Assembly: GCA_029260825.1 (NCBI GenBank)
Contig: JAJDCM010000406.1
Coordinates: 1 to 50,102 of the forward strand
From: Planctomycetota bacterium
GTDB lineage: Bacteria; Planctomycetota; JACOTG01; JAJDCM01
Length of the DNA stretch: 50,102 nt
Reading direction: 5' to 3'
The notes beneath the pieces are model-generated. The model was not told where the DNA came from. It did not search any database and worked only from the letters and a program-made list of their open reading frames with translations. Positions within the stretch are counted from its first letter, which is position 1, and each line of letters begins with the position of its first letter. This document shows positions 1 to 9,522 of this stretch, piece after piece. The position numbers were made by a program, and so were the translations under genes.

Positions 1-54
1 TCGACCCAGCTCTGCGTCGCCGAAAAGCACAAGAATCAACAAATTCGAGTCCAT
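1..54 (-). CDS. Partial CDS at left edge, N-terminus only
   Basis: Only the first 18 codons of a minus-strand gene are in the window; the rest lies beyond the left edge. An ATG at 54..52 is preceded by a textbook AAGGAG (complement of 60-65) with a 5-base spacer, and the frame stays open to the edge. The visible N-terminus reads MDSNLLILVLFGDAELGR: a short polar start followed by a hydrophobic strand, as in many Rossmann-like cytoplasmic domains. No family can be named from so little. The strong ribosome binding site is the main support. Confidence 0.45.
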   Translation of the reverse strand, partial: MDSNLLILVLFGDAELGR

Positions 55-651
55 TCCGGCTCCTTGATCTGAGCCGAAATGACTCGCCCTTGACGAAAAG
101 CACTTTATCAACGGACTGCGCCGGTAAGTGGGGGGCGTTTCCCGAAGACTGAGTTCGGGGTGGCTTGAAATTGTCCGGCCTCACCCGATATTCAATTCGG
201 GCCTGGATGAGCCCCGATCCCCGTTCTCACCATCCTGAGGTTGAACCTTCGCACCGTGATCGTGGCTGTTTTGGTCTCCGTCAACACTCAAAATAACGTT
301 GTAGGAGCTCCTCGAGACTTTGCTTGCTCTTTTATGGCGATTCCCATACATTGTCTTGGCCTTCGATGAAGTTTGTGCAGCTACGTTTGGAGATTTTGTT
401 ACGGAGAGATTCTTTGTGCCCCTGGGGCCACAGGAATTTCGAATGGGCCAGTCGAACGTTTGAAGGGGTGCACAATCAAGACAGCTTGATCCTGGACCCT
501 CCAGGGGTGATTCGCTTGCGCCGGGAGATTGGCGAGCGAGATTTTGAACCAGGATCCAAGAAAAAAGTGCTGAAGAAGGACACCAATTACCACTATAAGT
601 AAAGTTAAGCGTCTATCTCATATGTGCTTATGGTCCCGGAAAGGAGATCAG
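55..651. other. Intergenic region without a supported gene (597 bp)
   Basis: This is a divergent gap between the partial gene at the left edge and the SBBP repeat gene. A TTG-initiated open frame of 92 codons (324-602) has no ribosome binding site and no recognisable features, so I did not call it. A small inverted repeat (CCCGA at 184-188, TCGGG at 197-201) could form a weak hairpin. The region presumably holds promoters for both flanking genes, but no clear -35/-10 pair is visible. Confidence 0.5.
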
Positions 652-3270
652 GTGATCTTACGCGATCTGAGGCGTAGGGCGCTCATCTTTGGTGCCGTGT
701 TGTTGATCGTCGTCGGTTCTGGCGCGAACGCAACCTCTCCATCGGATGAGTTGAATCCTCTCACGAACCTCAAGAGAAATGCGATCCAATTCCTGGATGG
801 GCTGAGCGAGCGAATCAGCTCTGCCATTCGGGAGACCCTCTCTCTGATGGGAGGAGTGTGCGAGGTCGATGCGGCCGCCCCCACGTCCCGGGCCCATCCG
901 AGCCCGCGTCAGGCATTGCCGTTCTCTTTCGTGAGAAACCAAGGTCAGTGGGATCAGTCCGTGTTCTTTCGGGGCGAGCGCGGGGGGCAGCGTGTAGTCG
1001 TCGAGCAAGACCGCATTACCCTCCAGATGACCATGGATCGGTCCGAAAATTCGGTCACCCTTTGCAATGTCGCACTGGACTTCGTTGGATCTTCTGCTGA
1101 TACGACACCCATCGGAGTGGATGAGCAAAGTGGTAAGTACAATTATCTTCGCGGATCCCGCAGCAAGAACTGGCAAAGCCAGGTTCCCGGATTCGCCCGA
1201 ATCGTTTTCCCGGATATGTACCCGGGCGTGGACGTACACCTGCGAGAGAGCCAGGGACACACCGGGGGGGATAACCTCGGAAGTCTTGAATATGACCTGG
1301 TTCTTGATCCCCAGGCTGATCTGGACCAGGTGATTGTGAAATTCCAAGGTGTGGAATCTGCCCGCATCGAAACGAACGGAGATCTGATCTTTCAGACCGC
1401 TGCGGGCGAGTTGCGCCAACCGCGTCCCTGCACCTGGTATGAGACGGCATCAGGGGGGCGTGAGCTCGTCGAGTGCAACTTCCGATTGCTTGATGAGAAT
1501 CACTTTGGATTCACCATACCCGGACGCGATGAGTCCATGAAGGTGGTCATTGATCCCGGTTTGATCTGGTCCACCTACGTGGGCGGCGCCGATGATGAGC
1601 AGTGTCAAGATCTCGTCCTCACCGAAAGTGGAGCAGTGATCCTCGTGGGCGAAACGGATTCTCCCGATTTCCCGACGACTCCCGGAGTCATTACCAATAC
1701 GTTCATGGGGCAATCGGATATCACGGTCACCTGTTTACATGCCGATGGGACCGGACTTTTCTTCTCCACTCTGGTGGGAGGGGCTCGCCGAGACAGCGCA
1801 ATGGTCGTTGCCCTGTCTTCAACCGATGAAATCGTCATTGCGGGAGAAACGAACTCCGATGACTTTCCCTTGACTGCAGGAGCTCTCGACACCGTCCGTG
1901 GCGAAAACGAAGGCTTCGTTGCCGTCTTGAGTCCGGATGGCTCAAATGTCAACTACGCCACATTCATCGGTGGAACCGACGATGACCGGATCCTCGGGAT
2001 GGCGATCAACAATACGGGTGACATCTACGTCGCTGGCGAAACATACGCATCTGACTTTCCTGTTTCGGCGGGAGTTGTTGATGATACGTTCAACGAGGGA
2101 ACGGATGTTTTTGTCGCCCGGATCAGTCCAGATGGGAATGGTGTTTCCGACCTCATCTTTTCGACTTTCCTGGGTGGGGCAGGATATGAGCTGGCCAATT
2201 CCCTTGCCCTGGACGTCGCGGGCCGACCGGTCATCGTGGGAACGACTTTCTCCAACACGTTTACGACGACTCCCGGGGCCTATGAAACGAGCTACAGTGG
2301 AAAGGGTGATGGTTTCCTGACGATCTTGAACACGACGGGAACGACCATCGACTATTCCACCCTTATTTCCAGCAGTGGTAACGACCAGGCTGAAAGAGTT
2401 GCATTGCACCCCTCGGGGGATTTGATCGTTGCCGGAACCACATCGGGAAGTGATTTTCCAACGACCGCAGGCGTGTATCAGCCAGCCATGTCTGGCTCCA
2501 GCGACACATTTGTGTTGCGGATGGATCCTCAGGGATCCGGCATCGGTGATCTGATCTGGTCTTCGTTTCTTGGCGGAGGCTACGTTGAATACGTGTACGA
2601 CCTTGCTCTTGATTCGGCGGGAAATATCAACGTTGGTGGGCAGACCCGTTCCGTGAATTTCCCCACGACTCCGGATGCAATCGAGCCCGATGACTTTTTC
2701 GAATGGGATGGTTTCGTCAGCCGTCTGAGTGAGGACGGAACCCAGTTGCTCTACTCGACGATGGTCGGAAGCGACGGTTGGGACGTGGTCTGCGCGATTG
2801 CCGTGGATGGGCTTGAATCGGTTTATGTTTCCGGCCAGACAACACCATCTCCCAATTTCTCGACGACGCCCGGGGTTCACAGTCAAACCCGAGCCGGCGG
2901 TGTGTATGAGATCTATACCCGTCTGATTGCCGTTGAACAAACCGTAAGCCTTCAACTCACTCCCCAGAACAATTCGGCGGCTCCCGGTCAGAAGATCTTC
3001 TTTGACATCACGGCCCAAAACAACACCCAGAGTTTCCAGCTCGTGGAGGCGGTGTTGAATCTCTACAACCCGGATGGGAGTCCCTTCCCCGATAACCCGT
3101 TTCTCGGTCCCAAAGTCAAAAATCTCCCGGGTGGGCTTGATGCCGGACGCCTGGGCCGATATCGGGTCCCGGTGACGGCCTTGCCTGGTTTTTACACCCT
3201 CCGGGGCGAAGTGACTCAGGCGGGTCATGTTGTGAGTGTTTCGAGCTTTGTCTTTGAAGTGACGCAATGA
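652..3270 (+). CDS. Secreted SBBP beta-propeller repeat protein
   Basis: This is a large exported protein of about 872 residues. The start is set at the GTG at 652 because AAAGGAG lies just upstream with a short spacer; the ATG at 622 is in frame but has no ribosome binding site. A hydrophobic signal segment (residues ~8-27, ending near SGANA) follows the start. The N-terminal third resembles the domain that precedes SBBP repeats (NQGQWD..., then VFPDMYPGVDVHLRES). The middle carries repeated units of about 50-60 residues with the pattern YSTF.GG...D......D..G...V.G.T.S.DFPTT.GA, which is the SBBP propeller signature. The last ~110 residues look like an Ig-like or bacterial surface domain. 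The molecular role is unknown; such proteins are usually surface-exposed or secreted. The sulfatase gene overlaps its stop by 4 bases, so the two are probably co-transcribed. Confidence 0.85.
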   Translation: MILRDLRRRALIFGAVLLIVVGSGANATSPSDELNPLTNLKRNAIQFLDGLSERISSAIRETLSLMGGVCEVDAAAPTSRAHPSPRQALPFSFVRNQGQWDQSVFFRGERGGQRVVVEQDRITLQMTMDRSENSVTLCNVALDFVGSSADTTPIGVDEQSGKYNYLRGSRSKNWQSQVPGFARIVFPDMYPGVDVHLRESQGHTGGDNLGSLEYDLVLDPQADLDQVIVKFQGVESARIETNGDLIFQTAAGELRQPRPCTWYETASGGRELVECNFRLLDENHFGFTIPGRDESMKVVIDPGLIWSTYVGGADDEQCQDLVLTESGAVILVGETDSPDFPTTPGVITNTFMGQSDITVTCLHADGTGLFFSTLVGGARRDSAMVVALSSTDEIVIAGETNSDDFPLTAGALDTVRGENEGFVAVLSPDGSNVNYATFIGGTDDDRILGMAINNTGDIYVAGETYASDFPVSAGVVDDTFNEGTDVFVARISPDGNGVSDLIFSTFLGGAGYELANSLALDVAGRPVIVGTTFSNTFTTTPGAYETSYSGKGDGFLTILNTTGTTIDYSTLISSSGNDQAERVALHPSGDLIVAGTTSGSDFPTTAGVYQPAMSGSSDTFVLRMDPQGSGIGDLIWSSFLGGGYVEYVYDLALDSAGNINVGGQTRSVNFPTTPDAIEPDDFFEWDGFVSRLSEDGTQLLYSTMVGSDGWDVVCAIAVDGLESVYVSGQTTPSPNFSTTPGVHSQTRAGGVYEIYTRLIAVEQTVSLQLTPQNNSAAPGQKIFFDITAQNNTQSFQLVEAVLNLYNPDGSPFPDNPFLGPKVKNLPGGLDAGRLGRYRVPVTALPGFYTLRGEVTQAGHVVSVSSFVFEVTQ

Positions 3271-4610
3271 GAGATCCTGTCATGCGCATCCAATCTATGA
3301 TTCTTCTGCTGGTGTCGGTGGTCCTGACCTTGGTTGCTCCTCTTCGAGCTGATGAGGCCCAGCGGATCGGAGGGCCTCCCAATATCGTTTTCGTCCTGAC
3401 GGATGATCAGCGGTGGGACATGACCGGCCACTCGGGAAATCCACTCATCCAGACTCCCAATCTCGATCTACTCGCGTCCCAGGGGATGTTGCTCACGAAC
3501 TTCTACACCGCCGCACCCCTCTGCTCCCCCAGCCGGGCCTCCATCATCTCGGGGTTGTATCCCCACCAGGTCGGGAACGGGATCCTCAACAATGCTCCCT
3601 GGACGGACGTTGCCGATTCGGTGCCGACCATGGCGAGTCATTTGAATGACGCTGGCTACACCACGTGCTACGTCGGAAAAACACATATGGGTGGTGACCC
3701 CAGGACGTGGGGATTTCAAGACACCCCGCTCTGGTTGCGAAAGGCGGCAAGTGAGCATGATTCGCCTCGCCTCATCGCCAATGGACGGGAAAAGCGATTC
3801 AAGGACCAGAACATCACTTCGCTTTTCGTTCGTGCCAGTATCGACTTTATTACGAAGCGTGGTACGAACGGCAATCCGTTCTTCCTCTTCTTGTCCACGA
3901 CGACTCCCCACGGACCTGATTGTCCCAGCTGCCAGGTGACCTATCCGTACGCGCTTGCGGATATCCAGGCCAATCTTCCTCCGGGTCTGCCGCCGGGGGA
4001 TCCTCTGGTTTTGTTTGCGTGGGAAGACTATTACTCAAAGATCACCCAGCTCGATAACGAGATGGGAAAGCTGATGGACGCGCTCGACGTGAACGGGCTG
4101 GCATCGAACACGTACTTTGTCTTTACTTCGGACCACGGTCTGACCATGAGTCAGTTCGAGGCGCCTGCCAAGGGAACCTGGTACGACGAATCGGTCAAGG
4201 TGCCTTGCATCGTTCGCGGTCCGGGAATCGCTCCTGGATCAGTCTTCACCGGGCCAGGTGTCAGCGTGGACTTTCTTCCCACGTTTCTGGAGATTGCCGG
4301 AGTTTCGATTCCGGCCAATCTTGAGGGAGCCAGTCTCCTTCCTGCTTTGACCGGCAGCACGCCGCTGCGCACAATGGCCTACAGTGAGGTTGATGGAGCG
4401 CAGCACGATCACTGGCATATGGTGAGAAGCTTTTCAGGGACTTCAACGGGCTACAAGTACGTTTTTCAGGTCAATACGGGAGATGAATACCTGTACAACC
4501 TGAATACTGATCCGTTCGAACAGCACAACCTTGTAGCGACCGGTCCTCCGCCGGGTGTTCTCTCCCAGATGGTCCAGAACTACTTCGACTGGCTGATTGC
4601 TACTCCCTAG
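3267..4610 (+). CDS. Secreted type I sulfatase
   Basis: This enzyme of the formylglycine-dependent sulfatase family (arylsulfatase/alkaline phosphatase superfamily) hydrolyses sulfate esters, probably of polysaccharides. A signal peptide (MILLLVSVVLTLVAPLRA) is present. The metal-binding aspartates sit in VLTDDQRWD (D46, D47), and the sulfatase signature CSPSRASIISG begins at C86, the residue converted to formylglycine by a separate maturase. KTHMGG, TTTPHG and FTSDHG are further active-site segments. The 447-residue length is normal for the family. The ATG overlaps the SBBP stop codon (ATGA); an in-frame ATG 15 bases downstream (3282) is an alternative start. The gene ends ten bases before the convergent Kelch/PQQ gene. 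The substrate cannot be predicted from the sequence. Confidence 0.93.
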   Translation: MRDPVMRIQSMILLLVSVVLTLVAPLRADEAQRIGGPPNIVFVLTDDQRWDMTGHSGNPLIQTPNLDLLASQGMLLTNFYTAAPLCSPSRASIISGLYPHQVGNGILNNAPWTDVADSVPTMASHLNDAGYTTCYVGKTHMGGDPRTWGFQDTPLWLRKAASEHDSPRLIANGREKRFKDQNITSLFVRASIDFITKRGTNGNPFFLFLSTTTPHGPDCPSCQVTYPYALADIQANLPPGLPPGDPLVLFAWEDYYSKITQLDNEMGKLMDALDVNGLASNTYFVFTSDHGLTMSQFEAPAKGTWYDESVKVPCIVRGPGIAPGSVFTGPGVSVDFLPTFLEIAGVSIPANLEGASLLPALTGSTPLRTMAYSEVDGAQHDHWHMVRSFSGTSTGYKYVFQVNTGDEYLYNLNTDPFEQHNLVATGPPPGVLSQMVQNYFDWLIATP

Positions 4611-4619
4611 CCCGGACTG

Positions 4620-6866
4620 CTAGTCGATCCTCGGGTTCTGTCCGGGAGCGCCGACGCAGGTCAGTTGATTGCCGGCCCGGATGAGGAAGGCGCCAGGAAC
4701 GACGGCAATGCCGTGGATGGTATTGCTCATGGCAAGAGTGTTCTCGGCGAGAACCTCGGGCTCTTTCCCGGATGCCGCCATCACGGTTGTTAGCCCATCT
4801 TTGTTAAAAAAGTAGATGTGGTTACCGGCAGCAACCGGACTCGCCCAGCAGGAGGCCCCGATCCTCTGCTGCCAGAGAAGATCTCCCGTTGCGAGGTCAA
4901 GACACCGAGCCACCCCGGCCTTGCTCACCGCGTAGACCCTTCCTTCATGGATGAGAGGGGATCCAAAGCTAGTCAGGGCATGGGGAGATCTCCAGGCGAC
5001 ATGGCTCTGGGTGACGTCACCGCTACCCCCTCGCTTGATGGCCAGATTCGAGCCGGCTTCAGAAGATCCGATCATCACTATTTCCATCGTCGTGGTGGGA
5101 GATGGAACCGTGTTCCCCTCGAGACCCTCCACGAACCAAAGAAGCCGGCCGGTCTGAAGGTCGTATTCCTGAACAATTCCCTTCGAGCTCACCACAATTC
5201 GGGATGACCCGTCTTCGCCGAAGGTCAGAGCCGGCGTACTCCAGGAGACGCGGGGATCTCGGTCGACCTTCCAGCGGTTCTTTCCGGTCTTGCAATCCAG
5301 GGCGGCCAGGTAGGAAGGGCCCTCATGGTCGACAAGGAGAACCAATGTGTCTTCATGGCGAACCGGGGAGGATGCAAGACCGTGATTCCCCTTGATCTCG
5401 CCGTACTCAGAAACAAGATGGCGGCTCCAGGAGAGATCACCTTTGTGGGTGAGTGCAAAGAGATCTCCGGTTTCAAAGAGCGCGTAGATGTTCTTGGAGT
5501 CGACCGCTGGAGTGGGAGCTGCCCGGCTTACATACTTTGTGTTCTTGATCCGCTGAGTCCCTTCGAACTCTTTGACCCAGAGGTTCGCTCCCGTTGAGAC
5601 ATCGAAAGCATGAACGAATAAGCGCTCCTTGTACTCTCCGGAAACAGAAGTCACAAAAACCATCTTCCCCCAGACCACCGGACTCGATTGGCCATAGCCC
5701 GGAAGATCGACGGACCAGGGGACGTTCCCTTCTTCCGACCAACGCAGAGGAAGATTGGGTTCCTGGGTCGTGCTTTCTCCATTGCCGCGAAAGCCGGTCC
5801 ACTCATGGTGTGGCTCGGGTTGATCGGATGGTTCTGCTCCGTGTTCCCGGGGTAGAAGGGAGATCCGCTCGATGTCGTCCAGATGGCCAAGCTCCATGGA
5901 GGCACCAGCAACGAAGATCAACTCATGATTTCCGCGGGGAAGTAGTCGGTGAAAGAAGCGTGGAGTGTTGAGGTGGTAGCCCGCGTGCTCCCATTCCTTG
6001 GAGTCGCTCTCGAGCTTCAAAACGACCCCATCTCCTCCGTTGGCGTAGACCGTGCCGTTGACCCCGAATGCGGAGACGCCGAATCCCATGATGCTATCGG
6101 GCATGGGAAGATCGGGAGCCTGGGTCCACTGTCCGGAGTTCAGGTCAAGGACGTCGACCTTTTTTGAGACGCCCCCTTCTTCGAGGATTCCTCCCATGAC
6201 GTAGAGCTTGCCTGGAACGGTCGCAAGGGCAAGGGCTCTTCGGCGAAACGGTGGGGGCGGGAGTTCTTTCCATTGGAGGGGATTCTCCGAGAGATCGGCA
6301 ACCCAGGCGGTCTTGGCCCAGGACTCACCTTCGGATGACAAATTCCAGCCTCCGGCAACGTAGAGCTTCCCGTCGAGCACCGCAGCATCATGAGAAGAGC
6401 GTGCATCGGGAAGTGGGGTGAGGTTCTCCCAGGAATTCTTCGATGGGTTGTAGCGGGTCACGCTCGCGGTCGAGTGAAGATCCTCTTCCTCCTTGGGACG
6501 ATTTCTTGCCTCCATGCCACCGATGCGGTAGATGCTGCCGCCGTTGGCGACGACGGCCAGGCCCTGGAGGCGCTGGTCATCGGCAAGCTTCTCCCATTCT
6601 GAGTCGTTGCCAAGGTCGAGTCGCCAGAAGCCCTTGGCCAGATTCTCCGTGGAATGCTGGTGAGATGTGCCCACGTGCCCACCATAGACGTAAAGGTGGT
6701 CTCCGCTCACCGCGGCTCCGAAGCTTGCGATGGCCTCGGGAAGGGGAGGGTAGTCCGTTTCCTCGGCGGCGATATCCGGAAGGAGCACACGAGCTTTCGT
6801 GATCGACTCGCAGGAGATGAGGGTGACACACAACAGAAGGGGAAGGCATCGTATCAATGAGTTCAT
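4620..6866 (-). CDS. Lipoprotein with Kelch and PQQ-type beta-propellers
   Basis: The start is the ATG at 6866, preceded by AGAGGA with an 8-base spacer. It gives a lipoprotein signal sequence with lipobox LISC around residue 19. The N-terminal half (to about residue 340) contains Kelch-type blades with recurring YVYGGH, YRIGGMEA, YVAGGWNL, YVMGGILEE and YANGGDG motifs. The second half starts at WTGFRGNGESTTQEPNLPLRWSEEGNVPW and is a PQQ-like (WD40-type) propeller with repeated F.....G...W......SSP and DLATGDLLWQQRIGASCWASPVA segments. This second part resembles planctomycete outer-membrane or periplasmic PQQ-binding-like proteins. No catalytic residues can be assigned; the domain probably serves for protein or ligand binding. 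It lies tail to tail with the sulfatase. Confidence 0.85.
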   Translation of the reverse strand: MNSLIRCLPLLLCVTLISCESITKARVLLPDIAAEETDYPPLPEAIASFGAAVSGDHLYVYGGHVGTSHQHSTENLAKGFWRLDLGNDSEWEKLADDQRLQGLAVVANGGSIYRIGGMEARNRPKEEEDLHSTASVTRYNPSKNSWENLTPLPDARSSHDAAVLDGKLYVAGGWNLSSEGESWAKTAWVADLSENPLQWKELPPPPFRRRALALATVPGKLYVMGGILEEGGVSKKVDVLDLNSGQWTQAPDLPMPDSIMGFGVSAFGVNGTVYANGGDGVVLKLESDSKEWEHAGYHLNTPRFFHRLLPRGNHELIFVAGASMELGHLDDIERISLLPREHGAEPSDQPEPHHEWTGFRGNGESTTQEPNLPLRWSEEGNVPWSVDLPGYGQSSPVVWGKMVFVTSVSGEYKERLFVHAFDVSTGANLWVKEFEGTQRIKNTKYVSRAAPTPAVDSKNIYALFETGDLFALTHKGDLSWSRHLVSEYGEIKGNHGLASSPVRHEDTLVLLVDHEGPSYLAALDCKTGKNRWKVDRDPRVSWSTPALTFGEDGSSRIVVSSKGIVQEYDLQTGRLLWFVEGLEGNTVPSPTTTMEIVMIGSSEAGSNLAIKRGGSGDVTQSHVAWRSPHALTSFGSPLIHEGRVYAVSKAGVARCLDLATGDLLWQQRIGASCWASPVAAGNHIYFFNKDGLTTVMAASGKEPEVLAENTLAMSNTIHGIAVVPGAFLIRAGNQLTCVGAPGQNPRID

Positions 6867-7000
6867 GATCTGTTTCCTCTGACGGTTTCGTCCTGACACA
6901 GGCCCAGATTCACCACCGGGATAAAGGTCAGTATCAAAAACGTAAGGAGGAAGAGCAAGCTCCCTTCAAAGGTTTCATGGTTTGGAGTCGAAACCTCTGT

Positions 7001-9031
7001 CTACTTCGAAGATATGCTCTCGATCTGGGCAGCGGCATCCGGGAGTTCAGCCGAGGAGGCTTCGATTTGAATGACTCCGGCGATTCGTTCGGCTTGAAGG
7101 AGGATGGTCGCGATGCCTGCCTCCGCCTTGATCGCGTCAGGGCCGATGATTTTGCCGGGTCCCTTGACCTTGAACCGAATGATCCGGTTATCGTCCGGGA
7201 GGAGGGTCTTGTTCTCATCCACCACCCGTGCATGGACAAAGATGGTGTCGGCTCCGTCCGCGGTGAGGTCCCTGTTGTTCAGGGAGAAGGAGAGGTCGAG
7301 GGCTTTTTCGGCAAGGGGAGTTCTTCTTGTCGAGCGGGCCACAACCTCCTTTCCTTGGTAACCCCGGGCCGTGATCTCGCCTTTTTCCCACTTGATGTCA
7401 GGAAACGTGAAGGGGGGGAAGGCCATGTTGCGACAGTTCCCTCCGTCCCATGAATTGCCTCCGCTCGTTCGAATATCGTAACGATCGTGGTTGCTATACC
7501 GGGTGTCAAGTCCGAGATCCGCCGTCTGCCGGGCGATCGGCTTGTTGTTGATGAGAAGTTCGACTTCGTCACAGTTGGAAAAGACCACCACTTTGGTGGG
7601 CTTAGGGCGTTGGGTCCAGTTCGTCGCCAGGTGAACCATCGGTCCATTCTCGATGAGGGGATGTTCGAGGGATGGATCCCTTTGGCTCTGGTAGAAATAG
7701 AAAGCGGGCTTTTCGAGCCGGAAGATGTTGCAGATTCCGCTTGCTACGAGATTGTCAGAGGAACTTCCAATGAACTTCTTGTCGTTGTTGAAGAATTGCC
7801 AGCCCGGTACGGGGGATACGACGAGAAGACCTAGTTCGTCGCAGGCATCCAGAACCGATGGATCTTGAGGGTAGTGACCCAGGCGAACGAAGTTGTGTCC
7901 CGAATTTCGAATCTTCCAGAGATCCCGGTACTGTGCGTTACTGGATATGGCGTTCCCGAGATACGGATACTCTTGATGTCGATTTGTGCCGACGAGGCGT
8001 GTTGGAACCCCGTTGAGTTTGAAACCTTCCTCACGGCTAAAGGAGAGGCTGCGAATCCCGAGCCGGGTTTCTTGATCGTCTTGAGCCTTGCCGTCACTGA
8101 CGATCCTGGTGCGAAGTGTGTAGAGAGATGGTTGGTCAGGAGACCAGAGCCTGGGTCGTTCCACCACGATGTATTGCAGCTGGGTCGTGTCTTCGCCCGG
8201 GGCAAGAGAAAACGGCGACGAACCGAAGCTTGCCACCGGAGTGATGGCGGGTGGCGGTGGCCATAGCTCCTGAAGAAGGGTGCAGGTTCGCCTGGAATCT
8301 CCATCATTTTGAATGTGGGTCTTGACCTCAAGAGTCGCCTGGGAAGATGAAACCTGGGAATAGGAGACGAAGATACCGCCTCCTCCCTCGGTTCCCGCGT
8401 GAACCGCATCCGTGATGTAAACCGGGTGAGTTTTGATGAGCGTGACGGATCGATAGATACCACTATGGTACCAGTCGTCGAGTCCTCGAAGTGGTTTTCC
8501 CGGCAAAACATAGGGTGCGTCTCGGTTATCAAGTTTGACGGTGATGGTATTCGGTCGTTCGAACCGCACGAGACCGGTCATGTCCACGATGAATGGAGTG
8601 TATCCCCCCGTGTGCCTGGTGAGATGTTTGTCGTTCAGCCACACATCAGCCGTATGCATGGCGCCTTCGAATCGGAGGAAGAACTTCTGACCATGATCTT
8701 TGGAATCGAGGGAGAAGTCTTTCCGGTAGAAGCAGATTCCCTGCCACGGGTCCTTGATGATCAGAGGTTCAAGGAAAGCGGTGTGGGGGAGGGCAACTTC
8801 CGTCCAGCTTTCCCTGGCGACGAGGGAAAGTTGCTCCTGAAGGGTCGTCCCCGTCTCGGTATCCGGGGCCGATGGCGAGGCTTGTTCCCGTGATTCTTTG
8901 GATTCGGGAGCTCGAACGAAATACCAGCCGTGGTTGAAGTTGACGGTCTTTCGTGTCGTCTGGGACTGGACCGGAGGGCAAAGGATGAAGAGCAGGCCCA
9001 GGAGGGTCAAAGGAAGGTATTTTTGGATCAT
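7001..9031 (-). CDS. Glycoside hydrolase family 2-like protein lacking the catalytic segment
   Basis: This is an exported member of the GH2 (beta-galactosidase/glucuronidase-like) family. The frame is open further upstream, but the ATG at 9031 starts a clear signal peptide (MIQKYLPLTLLGLLFILCPPVQS), so I start there. The jelly-roll sugar-binding domain (NFNHGWYFVRAP..., WQGICFYRKDF, WLNDKHLTRHTGGYTPF) and the immunoglobulin-like domain (GIYRSVTLIKTHPVYITD) are present, as is the beginning of the TIM barrel (GTNRHQEYPYLGNA, SGHNFVRLGHYPQDPSVLDACDELGLLV). After PGWQFFNNDKKF the family normally has the RNHPS...NE acid/base region and the nucleophile segment. Here the sequence passes within about 15 residues to SGICNIFRLEKPAFYFYQSQRDP, which is normally far downstream. 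The frame is intact, so this looks like an in-frame internal deletion and the product is probably not a glycosidase. C-terminal GH2 beta-sandwich domains follow. Confidence 0.82.
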   Translation of the reverse strand: MIQKYLPLTLLGLLFILCPPVQSQTTRKTVNFNHGWYFVRAPESKESREQASPSAPDTETGTTLQEQLSLVARESWTEVALPHTAFLEPLIIKDPWQGICFYRKDFSLDSKDHGQKFFLRFEGAMHTADVWLNDKHLTRHTGGYTPFIVDMTGLVRFERPNTITVKLDNRDAPYVLPGKPLRGLDDWYHSGIYRSVTLIKTHPVYITDAVHAGTEGGGGIFVSYSQVSSSQATLEVKTHIQNDGDSRRTCTLLQELWPPPPAITPVASFGSSPFSLAPGEDTTQLQYIVVERPRLWSPDQPSLYTLRTRIVSDGKAQDDQETRLGIRSLSFSREEGFKLNGVPTRLVGTNRHQEYPYLGNAISSNAQYRDLWKIRNSGHNFVRLGHYPQDPSVLDACDELGLLVVSPVPGWQFFNNDKKFIGSSSDNLVASGICNIFRLEKPAFYFYQSQRDPSLEHPLIENGPMVHLATNWTQRPKPTKVVVFSNCDEVELLINNKPIARQTADLGLDTRYSNHDRYDIRTSGGNSWDGGNCRNMAFPPFTFPDIKWEKGEITARGYQGKEVVARSTRRTPLAEKALDLSFSLNNRDLTADGADTIFVHARVVDENKTLLPDDNRIIRFKVKGPGKIIGPDAIKAEAGIATILLQAERIAGVIQIEASSAELPDAAAQIESISSK

Positions 9032-9213
9032 GATTCTCGGGTTATATCGGCCAGCTGATGGGCCAACCTTTTGCCCCGTGACCGCCAGCGGAGGAAGCTC
9101 AGGTCCTGAACCGGTTTGGCGCCTGGCTATCTTGCGTTTTCTCGTTGTCGTGGTACTCTCCCCTTTAGGGGAGGAGGCTTGTTTGCGAACGTAACTCTCA
9201 TTGAGGAAAGACA

Positions 9214-9522
9214 TTGAGCCAAGAGTCTTACTCCTGTCCAAAGAACCGGGCCGACGTTATCGATGCCTATTTTCTGGAGCATCGAGCCAAACTCATCGAT
9301 CTTGCGGCGTTCCTCGATCGGGTTGACAGGGCGAAGCCCGAGTCCGAGGAGGCGGACTGCCGCATGGTGGCCATGAAAAAGGCACTCCAGGTTCTTCTTG
9401 CCCCGGGGCCGTTTCGTGCGCGCCGAGTCCAGGAAGTTTTCAGTGATTATGGCCGGGATCTCCCGGATTCGACGGAAGGCATGAAAGGTGCTATCGGGGC
9501 GCCCACGGGGGAAAAAGCGTGA
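9214..9522 (+). CDS. Small conserved-looking protein preceding a TatD-like hydrolase
   Basis: A 102-residue protein starting at a TTG, with weak upstream GAGGAAAG. It is soluble and mostly helical by composition. The segment [27 protein letters not shown], followed by a basic stretch, suggests a compact helical bundle. Its stop overlaps the GTG start of the next gene by 4 bases (GTGA), which supports both reading frames and translational coupling. I recall small proteins of this style beside TatD-type hydrolases in other bacteria, but I cannot name a family. It is divergently arranged with the GH2 gene. Confidence 0.6.
   Translation: MSQESYSCPKNRADVIDAYFLEHRAKLIDLAAFLDRVDRAKPESEEADCRMVAMKKALQVLLAPGPFRARRVQEVFSDYGRDLPDSTEGMKGAIGAPTGEKA

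Noticed and set aside
324..602. 92-codon open frame before the SBBP gene
   Set aside because: TTG start, no ribosome binding site, no recognisable motif, and composition unlike its neighbours.
1942..3267. Long antisense frame inside the SBBP repeat gene (441 codons)
   Set aside because: Shadow of the repeat-bearing gene; biased codons of the sense strand create it and it has no family features.
9032..9241. 70-residue N-terminal extension of the GH2 protein
   Set aside because: It begins with TTG, has no ribosome binding site, is low-complexity and basic, and would bury the signal peptide.
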